NCBI GenBank assembly: GCA_052034295.1
Contig: JBPOIS010000146.1
Coordinates: 1 to 38,871, forward strand
Origin: JBPOIS01 sp052034295
Lineage (GTDB): Bacteria > Pseudomonadota > Gammaproteobacteria > Pseudomonadales > Moraxellaceae
Length of the DNA stretch: 38,871 nt
Reading direction: 5' to 3'
In this document: in pieces, positions 38,629 through 38,871 of the stretch
How positions within the stretch are numbered: position 1 is the stretch's first letter
How the letters are laid out: every line of letters starts with the position of its first letter
Translations under genes and position numbers: made by a program
The notes under the pieces: generated by a model
What the model saw: only the letters and a program-made list of their open reading frames with translations
What the model was told of the DNA's origin: nothing
The model's database searches: none

Positions 38629-38704
38629 TGGCAGGCCAGGAGGGACTCGAACCCCCAACACCCGGTTTTGGAGACCGGTGCTCTACCAATTGAACTACTG
38701 GCCT
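38629..38704 (-). tRNA. tRNA-Trp (anticodon CCA)
   Basis: 76 nt. Acceptor stem AGGCCAG/CTGGCCT, discriminator G and encoded 3' CCA; D arm GTTC/GAGC with AATTGGTA loop; anticodon stem CCGGT/ACCGG with loop CTCCAAA, anticodon CCA at 38671-38669; TPsiC arm GGGGG/CCCTC (one G-U pair) with loop TTCGAGT. tRNA-Trp between tuf and secE is a common arrangement in gammaproteobacteria and beyond. Confidence 0.98.
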
Positions 38705-38708
38705 GTAA

Positions 38709-38736
38709 CTGCTGGAAAACCCTGGTCTTCCAGCAG
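38709..38736 (-). other. Hairpin between tuf and tRNA-Trp
   Basis: Stem CTGCTGGAA (38709-38717) and TTCCAGCAG (38728-38736), 9 bp perfect, 10-nt loop, immediately 5' of the tRNA and 11 nt after the tuf stop. No U-run follows, so it is more likely a tRNA-processing or mRNA 3'-end stabilising structure than a terminator. Confidence 0.6.
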
Positions 38737-38747
38737 GATGCCTGAAC

Positions 38748-38871
<124 letters not shown>

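Overview
The window is an ordinary-looking chromosomal segment from a GC-rich (about 60% or more by eye) gammaproteobacterium. It starts inside a lemA-type gene and ends inside tuf. The RNA polymerase and ribosomal protein sequences, the order ponA / pilMNOPQ-aroK-aroB-SPOR gene-gltBD, the TTG start of rpoC and the DUF2147 protein point to Pseudomonadales, most like Moraxellaceae; this is inference from gene order and remembered sequences, not from a search. I see no insertion sequence, prophage, CRISPR array, integrase or defence cassette.

Layout. (1) 1-5047, envelope and ion homeostasis: LemA lipoprotein (partial, minus), a secreted DUF2147 protein (plus), a CPA2-type cation/proton antiporter, NhaD Na+/H+ antiporter and a PAP2 phosphatase (all minus). 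(2) 5056-11046: gltB-gltD, NADPH glutamate synthase, with its own candidate promoter and a clear terminator. (3) 11218-19149: a tightly overlapping minus-strand operon pilM-pilN-pilO-pilP-pilQ-aroK-aroB-SPOR protein, joining the type IV pilus alignment complex and secretin to two shikimate pathway enzymes and a DamX-like cell-division protein. (4) Divergent from pilM, mrcA/ponA (PBP1A, plus) at 19324-21984; its 3' end overlaps the 3' end of a convergent RND efflux pair (pump and adaptor, 21956-26184, minus). (5) 26282-38871, all minus: the information-processing block tuf, tRNA-Trp, secE, nusG, rplK, rplA, rplJ, rplL, rpoB, rpoC, closed by a strong intrinsic terminator with a UUCG loop.

The information block is the richest in regulatory RNA. 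It has a terminator between tRNA-Trp and secE, one after nusG, a good sigma-70 promoter before rplK, an L10-type autoregulatory leader before rplJ, and in the 313-nt rplL-rpoB gap a perfect 10-bp terminator hairpin, an overlapping candidate rpoBC promoter and a long 14-bp stem that resembles an RNase III site.

Several start codons differ from the longest open frame: rpoC (TTG), rplJ, aroB and pilM (GTG), and internal ATGs for nhaD, the PAP2 gene, gltD, pilQ, nusG and rpoB. I found no convincing undescribed multi-gene system. The points most worth checking are the RNA structures in the rplL-rpoB and tRNA-Trp-secE gaps, two CxxC pairs in PBP1A, an internal (not C-terminal) SPOR domain, the polythreonine tail of PilN, and the CDS-CDS overlap between ponA and the efflux pump.
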